Part shown: in pieces, positions 10,532-20,342 of the stretch | Layout of the letters: each line of letters starts with the position of its first letter | How positions within the stretch are numbered: the first letter of the stretch is position 1 | From: Saprospiraceae bacterium | GTDB lineage: Bacteria > Bacteroidota > Bacteroidia > Chitinophagales > Saprospiraceae | Assembly: GCA_020630955.1 (NCBI GenBank) | Contig: JAHDIE010000002.1 | Span: 140,692 to 199,293 of the forward strand | DNA length: 58,602 nucleotides | Direction: 5' to 3' | Translations under genes and position numbers: made by a program | Notes under the pieces: generated by a model | Database searches by the model: none | What the model saw: only the letters and a program-made list of their open reading frames with translations | Told to the model about the DNA's origin: nothing

Positions 10532-12958
10532 TTAATCCAAAACTTTAGAAATTTTGTTTGCCATCTCTAAGAAGTGATAGTTGTTTATGTCATTGCTGCT
10601 TGCTGATCCCTTCGGTGAAAGCATTTGTTTTATTCTTATTAAGCTTGCTGTTGCTAAAGCAGTAAGATCGCTACTCGATTTTCTCTCATCCTTTCCTATA
10701 ATTCCTATCAATTGATCAACGTAACTTCTTTGCAGGTTCCTTTGAAAAGGATCTTTTGAGGAGGAGTTAAATATTGAGTTTTCTAGATCCTTAAACATGT
10801 CGCTTGCAGTGTACGCATCTTTTCCATTTAGCAACTCATTTTTAACCATTCTATCTATTCTTGATTCATTGAGCAGCAAGGCAATTGTTGAATTTTGGAC
10901 TCTTTCTATAGATTGAATTATTGCATCAGAGTCAATTAGCTCAAGAAGATCTTTTTGCAACATCCAATTTGGAGTTGTAAATATCTGATCACTAAGGAAC
11001 TGCATTGACTTCTTTTGGTATTGCTTATCGACATGTGTAAAGACTGCACCTTGTTGATCTGAGGTCTTATAAAACTCATAAATACCACCAATATTATTTC
11101 CAACATGCCCCATATATCTTCTAAATTGACCAATTACACTTGAGTACAGTTCTTGAAGATCATCATAATTTTCTCCTTCAGTAGCAGTCCATTCTTTTAG
11201 ATTAGGTAAAATTCTTTTTAAGTTCATTATACCCAATTCACTTGCTTTTACAGCATCATCGCCGAGATCTTCAGTTTGCGAAGAAGGATCTTCAACATAG
11301 AATTGCTGCGAGCCAAAGCGATAAAGAGGATTTCCTTGTTTTCCTAAAACCATTGTATGCAAAGCCTGTTTTTCCTTGTCTGAATCTTGCAAGTCATGGA
11401 AGTATCGATATCCGTAATCAATACTCCAATCATCATAAATCCCAATCCCTGGCATAAGGCCAACATCTCCATCTTCCGGTTGAGCAACATAGTTAAAACG
11501 AGCATAATCCATGATGGACGGTGCAGTACCCATTTTTTTGGTAAAACTTGGTGACCTCAATGAGTCAACGGGATAGGCTACCGAAGCACCCATATTATGA
11601 GGCAAGCCTAAGGTATGTCCCACTTCATGTGCAGAAACAAATCTTATGCATGCTCCCATAACTTCAGTTTCAAAATTAACTCCACGTGCTTTTTCATTGA
11701 TGGCCGCTGTCTGAACAAAGTACCAATTCCTTAATAGGTTCATGACATTATGGTACCAAATGATATCACTTTCAAGGATTTCTCCTGTTCTTGGATCATG
11801 TACATGAGGTCCCATGGCATTCTGAATGTCAGTGGATACATATCTGATTACAGAATATCTCACATCTTCTGGAGACCAGTCTGGATCCTCTTCCTTAGTG
11901 GGTGGCATTTTGCAAACTATAGCATTTTTAAACCCTAGTTTTTCAAATGAACTTTGCCACATCTCAACACCTTGTTGAATATATGGTCTCCATTTTACTG
12001 GGGTAGATGGGTCAATGTAATATACTATTTGTTTAACAGGTTCCACCAATTCACCTCTTTTGTGCGCCTCGATATCAGAAGGTTCTAATCTCCATCTGGT
12101 TATATATCTTTTGGAAGCAGCTTTCTGATCCTCCATACTATAATTGGTCTGAGCAACAGAAAAATATCCAACTCTTTCATCGTAATATCTAGGAATCATG
12201 GGAATTTCAGGAAGTCTAATGAAAGATTGATTCATTTCAACAGAGAGTGTCCCTGTAATTTGATTATCAGGAAGATTTCCGCCAGTATAGGTCAAAACAT
12301 GTCTGACTTCAAGGTTCTCGGGAAATGATTTGATGGAATTAATGAAGCTTCTACTTTTATCTAGGCTTCTAATTTCAAATTGCTTTCTTTGTCTTTTTGA
12401 AAGGGCGCCAATCATTTTTACATCTGTAGTAAATAATGAACTTACATCAATCACATAAGCATCTTCATTTTCAGACGTTGCTTGAATATCAAATGTCATG
12501 ATGACCGGTTCAAAGTTATTATTTCTTACGGATTCATAAATTGGTTTATCAAAATCAGCAACACTATTATATGACACAGATCTAAGTAAGATTTTATCAT
12601 CTTTCTTTTGCCATCTTATGACCTGTTGAGGTCGAGATTTTACTCCCGCACCACCGAAATTTAGTCCTTTTACAAATCCTGAAATCCTACTAACCACTAA
12701 AATTTCAGCTTCTAAAATATCCTCGGTAAGTTCAAAATAATATTTGCTATCAACATAATGGCTGATGATCAGACCAGAGTCGGTTTTGGCCTCCTTTGTG
12801 ATGACCTTTGAGTAGGGTTTGATTTTGTCTTCTTTCTTTTTCTCTTCAGGTTTGATTTCAGTATCTGTCTTCTTTTTTCCTAATTTAATAAGTTGCGCAT
12901 TGGCAGAATATGAACAGATAAAAACCAATAATAAAACAGAAATAAAATTTTTTGTCAT
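10532..12958 (-). CDS. Secreted zinc metalloprotease, DUF5117/DUF5118 (metzincin-like) family
   Basis: The 808-residue protein has a signal peptide (MTKNFISVLLLVFICSYSANA) and a Lys/Glu-rich linker. Regions with no motif I can name directly (about 60-420) correspond to DUF5118/DUF5117. The zinc site HEVGHTLGLPH at 444-454 is a complete metzincin motif HExxHxxGxxH with Glu445 as catalytic base. Relatives are common in Bacteroidota and are annotated as zinc-dependent metalloproteases; their substrates are unknown. No T9SS tail is visible, so it is probably periplasmic or on the inner face of the outer membrane. The gene follows the S9 peptidase gene by ten bases and is followed by DUF1648. Confidence 0.85.
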   Translation of the reverse strand: MTKNFISVLLLVFICSYSANAQLIKLGKKKTDTEIKPEEKKKEDKIKPYSKVITKEAKTDSGLIISHYVDSKYYFELTEDILEAEILVVSRISGFVKGLNFGGAGVKSRPQQVIRWQKKDDKILLRSVSYNSVADFDKPIYESVRNNNFEPVIMTFDIQATSENEDAYVIDVSSLFTTDVKMIGALSKRQRKQFEIRSLDKSRSFINSIKSFPENLEVRHVLTYTGGNLPDNQITGTLSVEMNQSFIRLPEIPMIPRYYDERVGYFSVAQTNYSMEDQKAASKRYITRWRLEPSDIEAHKRGELVEPVKQIVYYIDPSTPVKWRPYIQQGVEMWQSSFEKLGFKNAIVCKMPPTKEEDPDWSPEDVRYSVIRYVSTDIQNAMGPHVHDPRTGEILESDIIWYHNVMNLLRNWYFVQTAAINEKARGVNFETEVMGACIRFVSAHEVGHTLGLPHNMGASVAYPVDSLRSPSFTKKMGTAPSIMDYARFNYVAQPEDGDVGLMPGIGIYDDWSIDYGYRYFHDLQDSDKEKQALHTMVLGKQGNPLYRFGSQQFYVEDPSSQTEDLGDDAVKASELGIMNLKRILPNLKEWTATEGENYDDLQELYSSVIGQFRRYMGHVGNNIGGIYEFYKTSDQQGAVFTHVDKQYQKKSMQFLSDQIFTTPNWMLQKDLLELIDSDAIIQSIERVQNSTIALLLNESRIDRMVKNELLNGKDAYTASDMFKDLENSIFNSSSKDPFQRNLQRSYVDQLIGIIGKDERKSSSDLTALATASLIRIKQMLSPKGSASSNDINNYHFLEMANKISKVLD

Positions 12959-12968
12959 TTTGTTTTAA

Positions 12969-15167
12969 TTAGTTTTTAAATTCACTTTCGTCCCAACCTG
13001 CTAAGTCTAAAAAGAAGGCATATTCAAATGCTGCTTCTTCTAGTCTTCTAAATCTCCCTGATTTGCCACCATGTCCTGCTTCCATATTTGTCTTTAGAAG
13101 TAAAGGGTTGTTATCAGTTTTCATGTCTCTCAACTTTGCTACCCATTTAGCTGGTTCCCAATATTGAACTTGAGAGTCATGATAACCAGTTGTTACAAGC
13201 GTTGCTGGATAGTCTTTTGCTTCAACATTGTCATATGGAGAATAAGATTTAATATAGTGGTAATACTCTTCGTCCTTAGGATTTCCCCATTCGTCAAATT
13301 CTCCTGTTGTTAAAGGAATTGATTCATCAAGCATGGTGGTTACAACATCCACAAATGGTACTGCAGCAATAACACCTTTCCAAAGATCAGGACGCATGTT
13401 CATGATAGCTCCCATAAGAAGTCCACCGGCACTTCCTCCTTCGGCAAATAATTTTTCTTTGCTAGTGTAATTGTTATCTACCAAATATTGCCCACAATCG
13501 ATGAAGTCAGTAAAGGTGTTTTTCTTTTTCAAAAGTTTTCCATTCTCATACCATTGTCTGCCCATTTCTTGGCCACCTCTAATATGAGCAATGGCATAAA
13601 TAAATCCTCTATCCAACAGACTTAACCTTACAGAGCTAAAATATGGATCCATGCTGCTGCCATATGATCCGTAAGCATAAAGTAAAAGCGGTGTATCAGC
13701 ACCTTTTTCAACTCCTTTCCTGTATACAAGACTAACTGGGACTTTAACCCCATCTCTTGCTGTAACCATTATCTTTTCAGATTGATAATTATCTGGATTA
13801 AAATCCCCAATAACTTCTTGTTGCTTCAATAAATTCATATTCTTTGTCGACATATTGAAGTCATAAGTAGATCGAGGAGTTGTCATTGATGTGTAAGAAA
13901 TTCTTAAAGTATCAGTATCATATTCAGGATTTACACTTGTTCTCACGGTGTATGCATCTTCACCAAAATCCATATAGTAATCAGCTTTGTTATCCCACCG
14001 TTTGATATTTACGGCAGTGTTGCCATCCTTACGTTGACTAAGAACCAAATAATCTTTAAAAATTTCAGTTCCCGTTAAAAGGATATTGTCATTAGTAGGG
14101 ATAAACTCTTTCCAATCAGCAACATTGGTTTTGCTTTCCTCCGCTTTCATTAATTTGAAGTTGATTGCGTTATCTTTATTTGTAAGTATATACCAATTGC
14201 CATTGTAATAATCTATCGAGTGCTCTAGCTTTCTTTCTCTAGGAGTAAAAGTTCTAAAATTACCTGTTGGATTATCTGCTTCTAAAATTTGGTATTCGTT
14301 TGAAAGGGTAGCATAAGATCCTATGATCAAATATTTTTTACTTTTTTCTTTGTAGATGTAGGCATTAAAGGTGTCATCGCTTTCATGGAAAACTTCAACA
14401 TCTGTGGAAGGATCAGTGCCCAAAGTGTGTCTAAAAATTTTGAATGGACGCAGTGCTGCATCTTTTCTAACGTAAAAAATCGTTTTGTTGTCATTGCCCC
14501 ATACACAGTACCCAGTGGTGTTTTCAATAACATCTTCTAAATGTTTGCCATCAACCAAGCTTTTAAACTTTAGGGTATAGATCCGACGGCTTTTTGTGTC
14601 TTCTCCATAACCGATTATTTTATTATTAGGGCTAACGCTCGTACCTCCAACATTAAAAAAGTCATATCCTTCTGCCATTTCATTAACATTCAACATGATT
14701 TCTTCGTCGGCTTGAAGATTATCTTTTTTTCTGCTGTAAATAGGGTATTCTTGCCCCTCCTCATAACGAGTTATGTAAAAATATCCATTGTCTTTATAGG
14801 GAACGGACATGTCCGTTTGCTTAATTCTACCCTTAATTTCTTCAAACAACTTATCTTTAAAGGACTCAATGTGTTCGGTTGCTTTTTTGGTGTAATCATT
14901 TTCTGCCTCCAAAAAATCTAAAACAGCTTGGGTTTCATTATCAGGCGTTTCGGCATTCTTTTGCTCATCGCTTAATTTCATCCAATAATATTGATCATTT
15001 CGTGTATCTCCATGAATACTCATTTCATGGTCTATTTTTTTTGCTATTGGTGCTTCAATGTCTTTTATAGCATTGTTTATATTTTCTTTAGATGTCATAC
15101 TTTTTTCTTGATTTTGGCAAGCAAATATTGAAAATGTCAATATTGTGAGCAGAAATAGATTCTTCAT
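12969..15167 (-). CDS. S9 family oligopeptidase (oligopeptidase B-like), lipoprotein
   Basis: An N-terminal beta-propeller (about residues 45-450) precedes an alpha/beta-hydrolase domain. The catalytic triad is readable: Ser579 in EGGSAGG, Asp664 in GYHDSQVQYWEP, and His699 in NMEAGHGGKSGRF (732-residue numbering). This matches prolyl oligopeptidase/oligopeptidase B, which cleave short peptides. I start at the ATG at 15167 because it gives a clean lipoprotein signal ending in SIFAC (Cys17); an upstream in-frame TTG at 15197 adds ten polar residues and is unlikely. The enzyme is therefore probably membrane-anchored in the periplasm and digests imported peptides. It is the first gene of a four-gene operon. 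Confidence 0.88.
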   Translation of the reverse strand: MKNLFLLTILTFSIFACQNQEKSMTSKENINNAIKDIEAPIAKKIDHEMSIHGDTRNDQYYWMKLSDEQKNAETPDNETQAVLDFLEAENDYTKKATEHIESFKDKLFEEIKGRIKQTDMSVPYKDNGYFYITRYEEGQEYPIYSRKKDNLQADEEIMLNVNEMAEGYDFFNVGGTSVSPNNKIIGYGEDTKSRRIYTLKFKSLVDGKHLEDVIENTTGYCVWGNDNKTIFYVRKDAALRPFKIFRHTLGTDPSTDVEVFHESDDTFNAYIYKEKSKKYLIIGSYATLSNEYQILEADNPTGNFRTFTPRERKLEHSIDYYNGNWYILTNKDNAINFKLMKAEESKTNVADWKEFIPTNDNILLTGTEIFKDYLVLSQRKDGNTAVNIKRWDNKADYYMDFGEDAYTVRTSVNPEYDTDTLRISYTSMTTPRSTYDFNMSTKNMNLLKQQEVIGDFNPDNYQSEKIMVTARDGVKVPVSLVYRKGVEKGADTPLLLYAYGSYGSSMDPYFSSVRLSLLDRGFIYAIAHIRGGQEMGRQWYENGKLLKKKNTFTDFIDCGQYLVDNNYTSKEKLFAEGGSAGGLLMGAIMNMRPDLWKGVIAAVPFVDVVTTMLDESIPLTTGEFDEWGNPKDEEYYHYIKSYSPYDNVEAKDYPATLVTTGYHDSQVQYWEPAKWVAKLRDMKTDNNPLLLKTNMEAGHGGKSGRFRRLEEAAFEYAFFLDLAGWDESEFKN

Positions 15168-15280
15168 AAATTGTTCAGATTTGTTAATTACAATCAAATT
15201 AAGCTTGATTAAAGATTATAAATTTAATTAATAAGTTCAGTCTACACTATGTAAAAGTCTTATTTCTTCGGATAAAATCG

Positions 15281-15288
15281 TAAATTTG
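15281..15288 (+). promoter_or_regulatory. TAnnTTTG box upstream of the nuclease/TonB cluster
   Basis: TAAATTTG matches the Bacteroidota -7 consensus and lies 33 bases before the start codon of the first gene of the plus-strand cluster. No clear TTG at -33 spacing is present. The 154-base divergent region holds no gene. Confidence 0.4.
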
Positions 15289-15321
15289 AGGCAGAAGTAA
15301 TCATTAGAAAACCATGAGAAT

Positions 15322-16533
15322 ATGAAATACGCTTTATACCTTATAATGGTATTTTGCATCACCTATGGCTGTGACAAACAGCCACCATTGACCGAATCAC
15401 CCAGCACGGTGGTTGAAATGGAAGAAATGCAAGAAGTGTTTTCTGACACCATTAGATTTGCATCTTACAATGTCTCAATGTACGGAAACAATTCAGGTGA
15501 ATTACTTTCTCAATTAGAGACAGGTCAACAACATATAAGACTCAGAAGGCTTGCTGCAGTTATAAAAACAGTTAGGCCTGATGTTCTTGTGTTGATGGAA
15601 GTAGATTATGATGCTGAAGGTAAAATCCTTGATTTGTTCAGACAAAATCTTTTGTCAATCTCTTTGGATGGTTTTGAAGCCATTGAATACCCTTACGCAT
15701 ATCAAATTGAAACCAATACAGGTTTGCTTTCCGAAGTTGATATAGATGGCAATGGAAATATTGCGCTTCCAAATGATGCCTATGGATTTGGAAATTATGA
15801 AGGACAATATGCTTCAGCAATTTTATCCAAATATCCCATTGATGTTGAAAATCAAAGGTCTTTTCAAAAATTTTTATGGAAGGATATGCCTGAAGCCAAC
15901 CTTCCGGTAAATGTGGATGGCACCAGTTACTATTCTGAAGAGGTATTAGATGTATTTAGACTTTCATCTAAAAATCATATTGATTTACCATTACAGATTG
16001 CGGAAAATAAAACCATCCATGCTCTTATTTCTCATCCGACCCCTCCAGTATTTGATGGTGCCGAGGATAGAAATGGCAAACGTAACCATGATGAAATCAA
16101 GCTATGGGCAGACTATATTTCAAATGAAAACTATCTTGTTGACGACAAAGACATACAAGGAGGATTAAACGATTCTAATAGCTTCGTCATTTTTGGTGAT
16201 CTTAACGCCGATCCTAATGACGGTGATTCATTTAACAATGCAATAAATCAATTACTAACTCATCATAGAGTAAATCAAGATGTAACTTCAGGAATGTTGA
16301 TACCTGCGAGTACAGGAGGTGCCGAACATAATCAAACGGCAAATCATACGGGAGATCCTGCTTATGATACCTCTTTTTTTGGGTTGAGAATTGATTATGT
16401 AATACCTTCTAATGATTTAAATGTGATTGAGTCAGGTGTATTTTGGCCTGCAAGCAATGAAGAAGGACACGAATTAATACAGGACAATGCTGCATCTGAT
16501 CATCTTTTGGTATGGGTGGATGTTAAATTTTAA
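15322..16533 (+). CDS. Endonuclease/exonuclease/phosphatase (EEP) family lipoprotein
   Basis: The 403-residue protein begins with a lipoprotein signal ending ITYGC (Cys17), so it is anchored in the periplasm or outer membrane. EEP-fold catalytic motifs are in order: Asn50 (ASYNVSMYG), Glu93 (LVLMEVDYD), His238 (ISHPTPP), GDLNADPND with Asp293 and Asn295, and C-terminal SDHLLVWVDV with Asp393-His394. This family includes DNase I-like nucleases and phosphodiesterases; the exact substrate is unproven. It starts a cluster with a lamin-tail protein, a TonB-dependent receptor and a PLD-fold protein. Large extracellular nucleases of the ExeM/NucH type carry lamin-tail, OB-fold and EEP domains in one chain; here they appear on separate proteins, which supports a nucleic-acid-related role. 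Confidence 0.8.
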   Translation: MKYALYLIMVFCITYGCDKQPPLTESPSTVVEMEEMQEVFSDTIRFASYNVSMYGNNSGELLSQLETGQQHIRLRRLAAVIKTVRPDVLVLMEVDYDAEGKILDLFRQNLLSISLDGFEAIEYPYAYQIETNTGLLSEVDIDGNGNIALPNDAYGFGNYEGQYASAILSKYPIDVENQRSFQKFLWKDMPEANLPVNVDGTSYYSEEVLDVFRLSSKNHIDLPLQIAENKTIHALISHPTPPVFDGAEDRNGKRNHDEIKLWADYISNENYLVDDKDIQGGLNDSNSFVIFGDLNADPNDGDSFNNAINQLLTHHRVNQDVTSGMLIPASTGGAEHNQTANHTGDPAYDTSFFGLRIDYVIPSNDLNVIESGVFWPASNEEGHELIQDNAASDHLLVWVDVKF

Positions 16534-16573
16534 TGATAGTAAATTGATAATTTAAGGACCTAAATTTTATACG

Positions 16574-17710
16574 ATGAAAAAACTTTTACCTCTTTTATTT
16601 TTTTCACTTTTAGCATTAACAGGAATTGCTCAATGTGACGATCTTTTCTTTTCTGAATATGTAGAAGGTTATGCCAATAACAAAGCATTAGAAATATACA
16701 ACCCAACTGGAAATACAATCAATCTAGGTGATTATGCAATTGCAAGATTTTCTAATGGTAGTACAGTAGCTGGAAATACAAAAGTGATTTCATTGCCATC
16801 TGAAATGCTAGCACCAGAGGATGTGTTTGTTGTGGTTGTCGACCTTAGAGATACTTCGCTTTGGGATAGTCAATTTGATAAACCTGTTTGGAATGGGTAC
16901 AATGTCATTGATACCATTTATGATAATGTAACGGGGGAAGCAGTGACAGACACTTTTGGTAACATCCTTATTGGACCACAATACCTTGATGGTTCAGCCA
17001 TTTTCGGTACAGAGTACAATGAACAATACGATCTTCAATGTAAAGCTGATGCATTTTTATGTCCTGATTATGCAACAAATAATGCTATGTACTTTAATGG
17101 AAATGATGCTGTTGCACTAATTTCAGGATCTGAAGTAGCATTAGATGGAAGTAATATAGTAGATGTAATTGGAGTAATAGGTGAAGACCCGGAGGTAACT
17201 TTAATGCAAGATGCCTGGGTTGATGAGTTTGGTGGCTGGTTAACCAAAGACAAGACTTTGGTTAGAAATTATGATGTTACTACTGGAAGAAATGATTTTT
17301 CTGAGGTGATTTCTACTACAGGAGGATCATTTACTGGAGAAGGATGGACAAAAAATAGGAAAAATGATTTTAGTTATTTGGGCATACATAACTCTGTTTG
17401 CAATTTGGATGAGGTTCCTGAAAAGTACAGTTGTTCTTTAGGACCATTAAGCTCCTCTGGAGTAAATCTTACTGCGTTTGAAATCTATCCTAATCCTAAT
17501 GGAATTGGTGAATTATTTATCAAAGCAGAAGAAGCAGTTTCACAAGTTGAAATATTTAATATTATTGGGAAAAGAATTTTATTAGAATCAAATACTTCAC
17601 TCTTGCAAGAAGTGAATATTAACTTAGGTAATTTACAAGCTGGTTCGTATTTAGTAAAGGTCCATTTCTCAAACAAACATTTTTCTGTTCGTAAATTAAT
17701 TATAGAATAA
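16574..17710 (+). CDS. Lamin-tail-domain protein with T9SS type A sorting tail
   Basis: A signal peptide (MKKLLPLLFFSLLALTGIAQ) precedes a lamin tail domain over about residues 20-190. The start FFSEYVEGYANNKALEIYNP and the later FNGNDAVALISG plus IVDVIG are the family's conserved halves, separated by an insertion of about 50 residues. The last 75 residues form a T9SS tail: FEIYPNPNGIGEL, then VEIFNIIGK, then LQAGSYLVKVHFS and a basic end. The protein should be exported and attached to the cell surface. Lamin tail domains in bacteria often accompany extracellular nucleases and are thought to bind nucleic acid or tether the enzyme. No catalytic residues are seen, so a binding role is inferred. 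It lies 40 bases after the EEP gene and 19 before the receptor gene. Confidence 0.8.
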   Translation: MKKLLPLLFFSLLALTGIAQCDDLFFSEYVEGYANNKALEIYNPTGNTINLGDYAIARFSNGSTVAGNTKVISLPSEMLAPEDVFVVVVDLRDTSLWDSQFDKPVWNGYNVIDTIYDNVTGEAVTDTFGNILIGPQYLDGSAIFGTEYNEQYDLQCKADAFLCPDYATNNAMYFNGNDAVALISGSEVALDGSNIVDVIGVIGEDPEVTLMQDAWVDEFGGWLTKDKTLVRNYDVTTGRNDFSEVISTTGGSFTGEGWTKNRKNDFSYLGIHNSVCNLDEVPEKYSCSLGPLSSSGVNLTAFEIYPNPNGIGELFIKAEEAVSQVEIFNIIGKRILLESNTSLLQEVNINLGNLQAGSYLVKVHFSNKHFSVRKLIIE

Positions 17711-17729
17711 AAGCATCACGCTAATAAAT

Positions 17730-20324
17730 ATGACGAAAGTAATTTTTGCTTTTTATTTTTCGCTTTGTTCTATTGTTCTTTTAGGTCAGAGCACTATTTC
17801 TGGACGGGTGACTGATGAAAATTCTAATGAACCACTGATAGGTGCATCTGTGTCTGTAGGGTCAACTGGTGCAGTAACAGATTTGGATGGTTATTATAGC
17901 CTAGAAGTGGGGAATGGAGATCACCTGATTCAATTCTCTTATGTTAGTTATGAGAGTAAAGAGTTAAGCATAAGTGTGGATGGAAATCAAGAAATAAATA
18001 TCGCCCTAGGTACAAATAATATCTTAAATGAGGTAGTTGTAACTGCCGATATTGCAATTGAAAGGGAAACGCCTGTGGCTTTTTCAAATATTCCAACCAT
18101 CAAGTTGGAAGAAGAATTAGCAGCTCAAGATATTCCGATGATTTTAAATTCAACGCCAGGTGCGTATGCTACAGAATCAGGTGGAGGAGATGGAGATGCG
18201 AGAATTTCGATTAGAGGCTTTGATCAAAAATATGTTGCGGTAATGTTGGATGGAATTCCTGTCAATGATATGGAGAATGGAGAGGTATATTGGTCAAATT
18301 GGTTTGGATTAGACTTGGTTACCAAAACGATGCAAGTCCAAAGAGGTCTTGGTGCTTCAAAGATATCAATTCCTTCCGTCGGAGGAACCATAAATATTTT
18401 AACAAAAGGAATTGATGCTAAAAGAAGTCTTAGGTTTAAACAAGAAATTGGAAACAATGGATTTTTAAGATCTACTTTTGGTTTTACCTCAGGTAGAATG
18501 GACAATGGTTTTGGTGTTTCTTTGGCAGGTTCATACAAGCAGGGAGATGGTTGGGTAGATGGAAATTATACAAAAGGGTATTTCTATTATTTGAGAATGG
18601 ATAAGCAGATGGGAAATCATCTGGTAAGTCTTTCTGGTTTTGGTGCTCCTCAAGAACATGGTCAAAGACCTTTTTCAGCAGAAGCTGGTCAGGTAGATAC
18701 AGAATACGCCCTATCATTGGGTGTGCCAAATTCTGCTATTGAGCAATTGATTGTTGCTAATAAAGGTAGAAGATATAATGACGCATGGGGGTATAGAGAT
18801 GGAGAGATCTTTAATACACGTAAAAACTATTATCACAAACCACAGTTTTCATTGCGTCATAGTTGGCAGGCCAGTGAGCGTTTGTTTTGGTCTAACGTAG
18901 CCTACCTTTCTATTGGAAATGGTGGTGGCACTGCTAGAGATGGAGCTACAATTGAAATGAATGAGGAGGACCAACTAGATATTGAAGGTGCAATTGCTAA
19001 TAATGCCCCAACAATTTTTAATCCTGATGGAATTTCTAATACTATTATAAGAGCAAACAGGAATAATCATTTTTGGTATGGCTTTTTATCAACCGTTAGA
19101 TTTGACTTAAATGAACGACTTACTTTATCTGGTGGTATTGACGGCAGATCTTATAAAGGAGATCATTTTAGAGAAGTATATGATTTACTTGGTGGCTCTG
19201 GGTGGCAGGAAGGACAGGTTTCACCTACCAGCCCTGTATTACAAGTTGGAGATCGATACGAATATGACTATACAGGGATTGTGAACTCAATGGGTTTGTT
19301 TGGATTGGTAGAGTTTAAGGGAGACAAATGGGCCTCATTTTTGAATTTATCAGTTGCTAATGCAGGCTATGGATTTAAAAACAATTTCACTTTGTTTGAA
19401 TTGGATCCAGTAAATGTACAAACCTATACTGTCAAGCTTGGAGCAACTTATAATTTGAATGATCGAAATAGTTTGTTTTTTAACACAGGGATTTTAAATA
19501 AGGCCCAACCTTATAAAAACGTAATTATTACAAACTTCTGGACCAACAGCATAGATGGTCAAGTTGCCAATAATTATGAAAATGAAGATATCCGTGCTGC
19601 AGAAGTAGGTTATACCTTCAAGAGTAGTAAGTTCTCTGCAAATCTTAACGCTTATTATACCATTTGGGGAAATAAACCACTTGATCGATTACCATCAATT
19701 GCGGAAGATGAAAGTGATCCAGAATCCGATAGGATACCTGTAAACATTCCAGGAATAGATGCTTTGCACAAAGGAATAGAGATTGATTTCGTCTACAAAC
19801 CAATTCCAAAATTATCGATAGAAGGCCTGGCCTCAATAGGTGATTGGATCTGGACGTCTGGTGAAACAGTTGAAGGAGTTTTGCCAAATGGAGTCCAATA
19901 TCAATATGAATTCGATGCTACTGGAGTGCATGTCGGAGACGCTGCGCAACTACAACTTGGTGGACAAATCAGGTACGAACCAATAGATAGATTTTATGTC
20001 AAGTTTAAAACAACGTATTTCGATAATAATTATGCAGACTTTCAACCGGAGAATCTCCAAGGAGATGATGGAGGTAGAGATGCCTGGCAAATGCCAGCCT
20101 ACTATTTTTCTTCATTGCATACAGGATATGGGTTTAAGCTGAAGGATTATGATTTTAATATCCGATTTAATATTTTGAATCTTTTTGATGAAGTCTATTT
20201 GACTGATGCAAGAGATAATGATGATTTTAATTCACCAAGTTTCAAAGATTTTGATGCCAAATCAGCCTCTGTTTTTTATGGACAAGGAAGAAGATGGAAT
20301 CTGTCTTTACAAGCTAGTTTTTAA
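17730..20324 (+). CDS. TonB-dependent outer-membrane receptor with carboxypeptidase-like N-terminal domain
   Basis: The 864-residue protein has a signal peptide, then a CarboxypepD_reg-like domain (STISGRVTDENSNEPLIGA, about 21-100), a plug domain (about 110-225, with DARISIRGFDQKYVAVMLDG), and a long beta-barrel ending NLSLQASF with a terminal Phe. It would import a ligand across the outer membrane using TonB energy. No SusD-like lipoprotein lies beside it, so it is not a standard SusCD pair. Its neighbours are a nuclease-fold lipoprotein and two surface proteins, so the ligand may be a nucleic-acid or phosphodiester breakdown product. The ligand is inferred from context only. Confidence 0.9.
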   Translation: MTKVIFAFYFSLCSIVLLGQSTISGRVTDENSNEPLIGASVSVGSTGAVTDLDGYYSLEVGNGDHLIQFSYVSYESKELSISVDGNQEINIALGTNNILNEVVVTADIAIERETPVAFSNIPTIKLEEELAAQDIPMILNSTPGAYATESGGGDGDARISIRGFDQKYVAVMLDGIPVNDMENGEVYWSNWFGLDLVTKTMQVQRGLGASKISIPSVGGTINILTKGIDAKRSLRFKQEIGNNGFLRSTFGFTSGRMDNGFGVSLAGSYKQGDGWVDGNYTKGYFYYLRMDKQMGNHLVSLSGFGAPQEHGQRPFSAEAGQVDTEYALSLGVPNSAIEQLIVANKGRRYNDAWGYRDGEIFNTRKNYYHKPQFSLRHSWQASERLFWSNVAYLSIGNGGGTARDGATIEMNEEDQLDIEGAIANNAPTIFNPDGISNTIIRANRNNHFWYGFLSTVRFDLNERLTLSGGIDGRSYKGDHFREVYDLLGGSGWQEGQVSPTSPVLQVGDRYEYDYTGIVNSMGLFGLVEFKGDKWASFLNLSVANAGYGFKNNFTLFELDPVNVQTYTVKLGATYNLNDRNSLFFNTGILNKAQPYKNVIITNFWTNSIDGQVANNYENEDIRAAEVGYTFKSSKFSANLNAYYTIWGNKPLDRLPSIAEDESDPESDRIPVNIPGIDALHKGIEIDFVYKPIPKLSIEGLASIGDWIWTSGETVEGVLPNGVQYQYEFDATGVHVGDAAQLQLGGQIRYEPIDRFYVKFKTTYFDNNYADFQPENLQGDDGGRDAWQMPAYYFSSLHTGYGFKLKDYDFNIRFNILNLFDEVYLTDARDNDDFNSPSFKDFDAKSASVFYGQGRRWNLSLQASF

Positions 20325-20342
20325 TAAAAAATAAACTTTATA

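Noticed and set aside
17730-20324. A SusCD polysaccharide utilisation locus
   Set aside because: The receptor has no SusD partner and no glycoside hydrolase nearby; neighbours are phosphodiesterase-fold and lamin-tail proteins.
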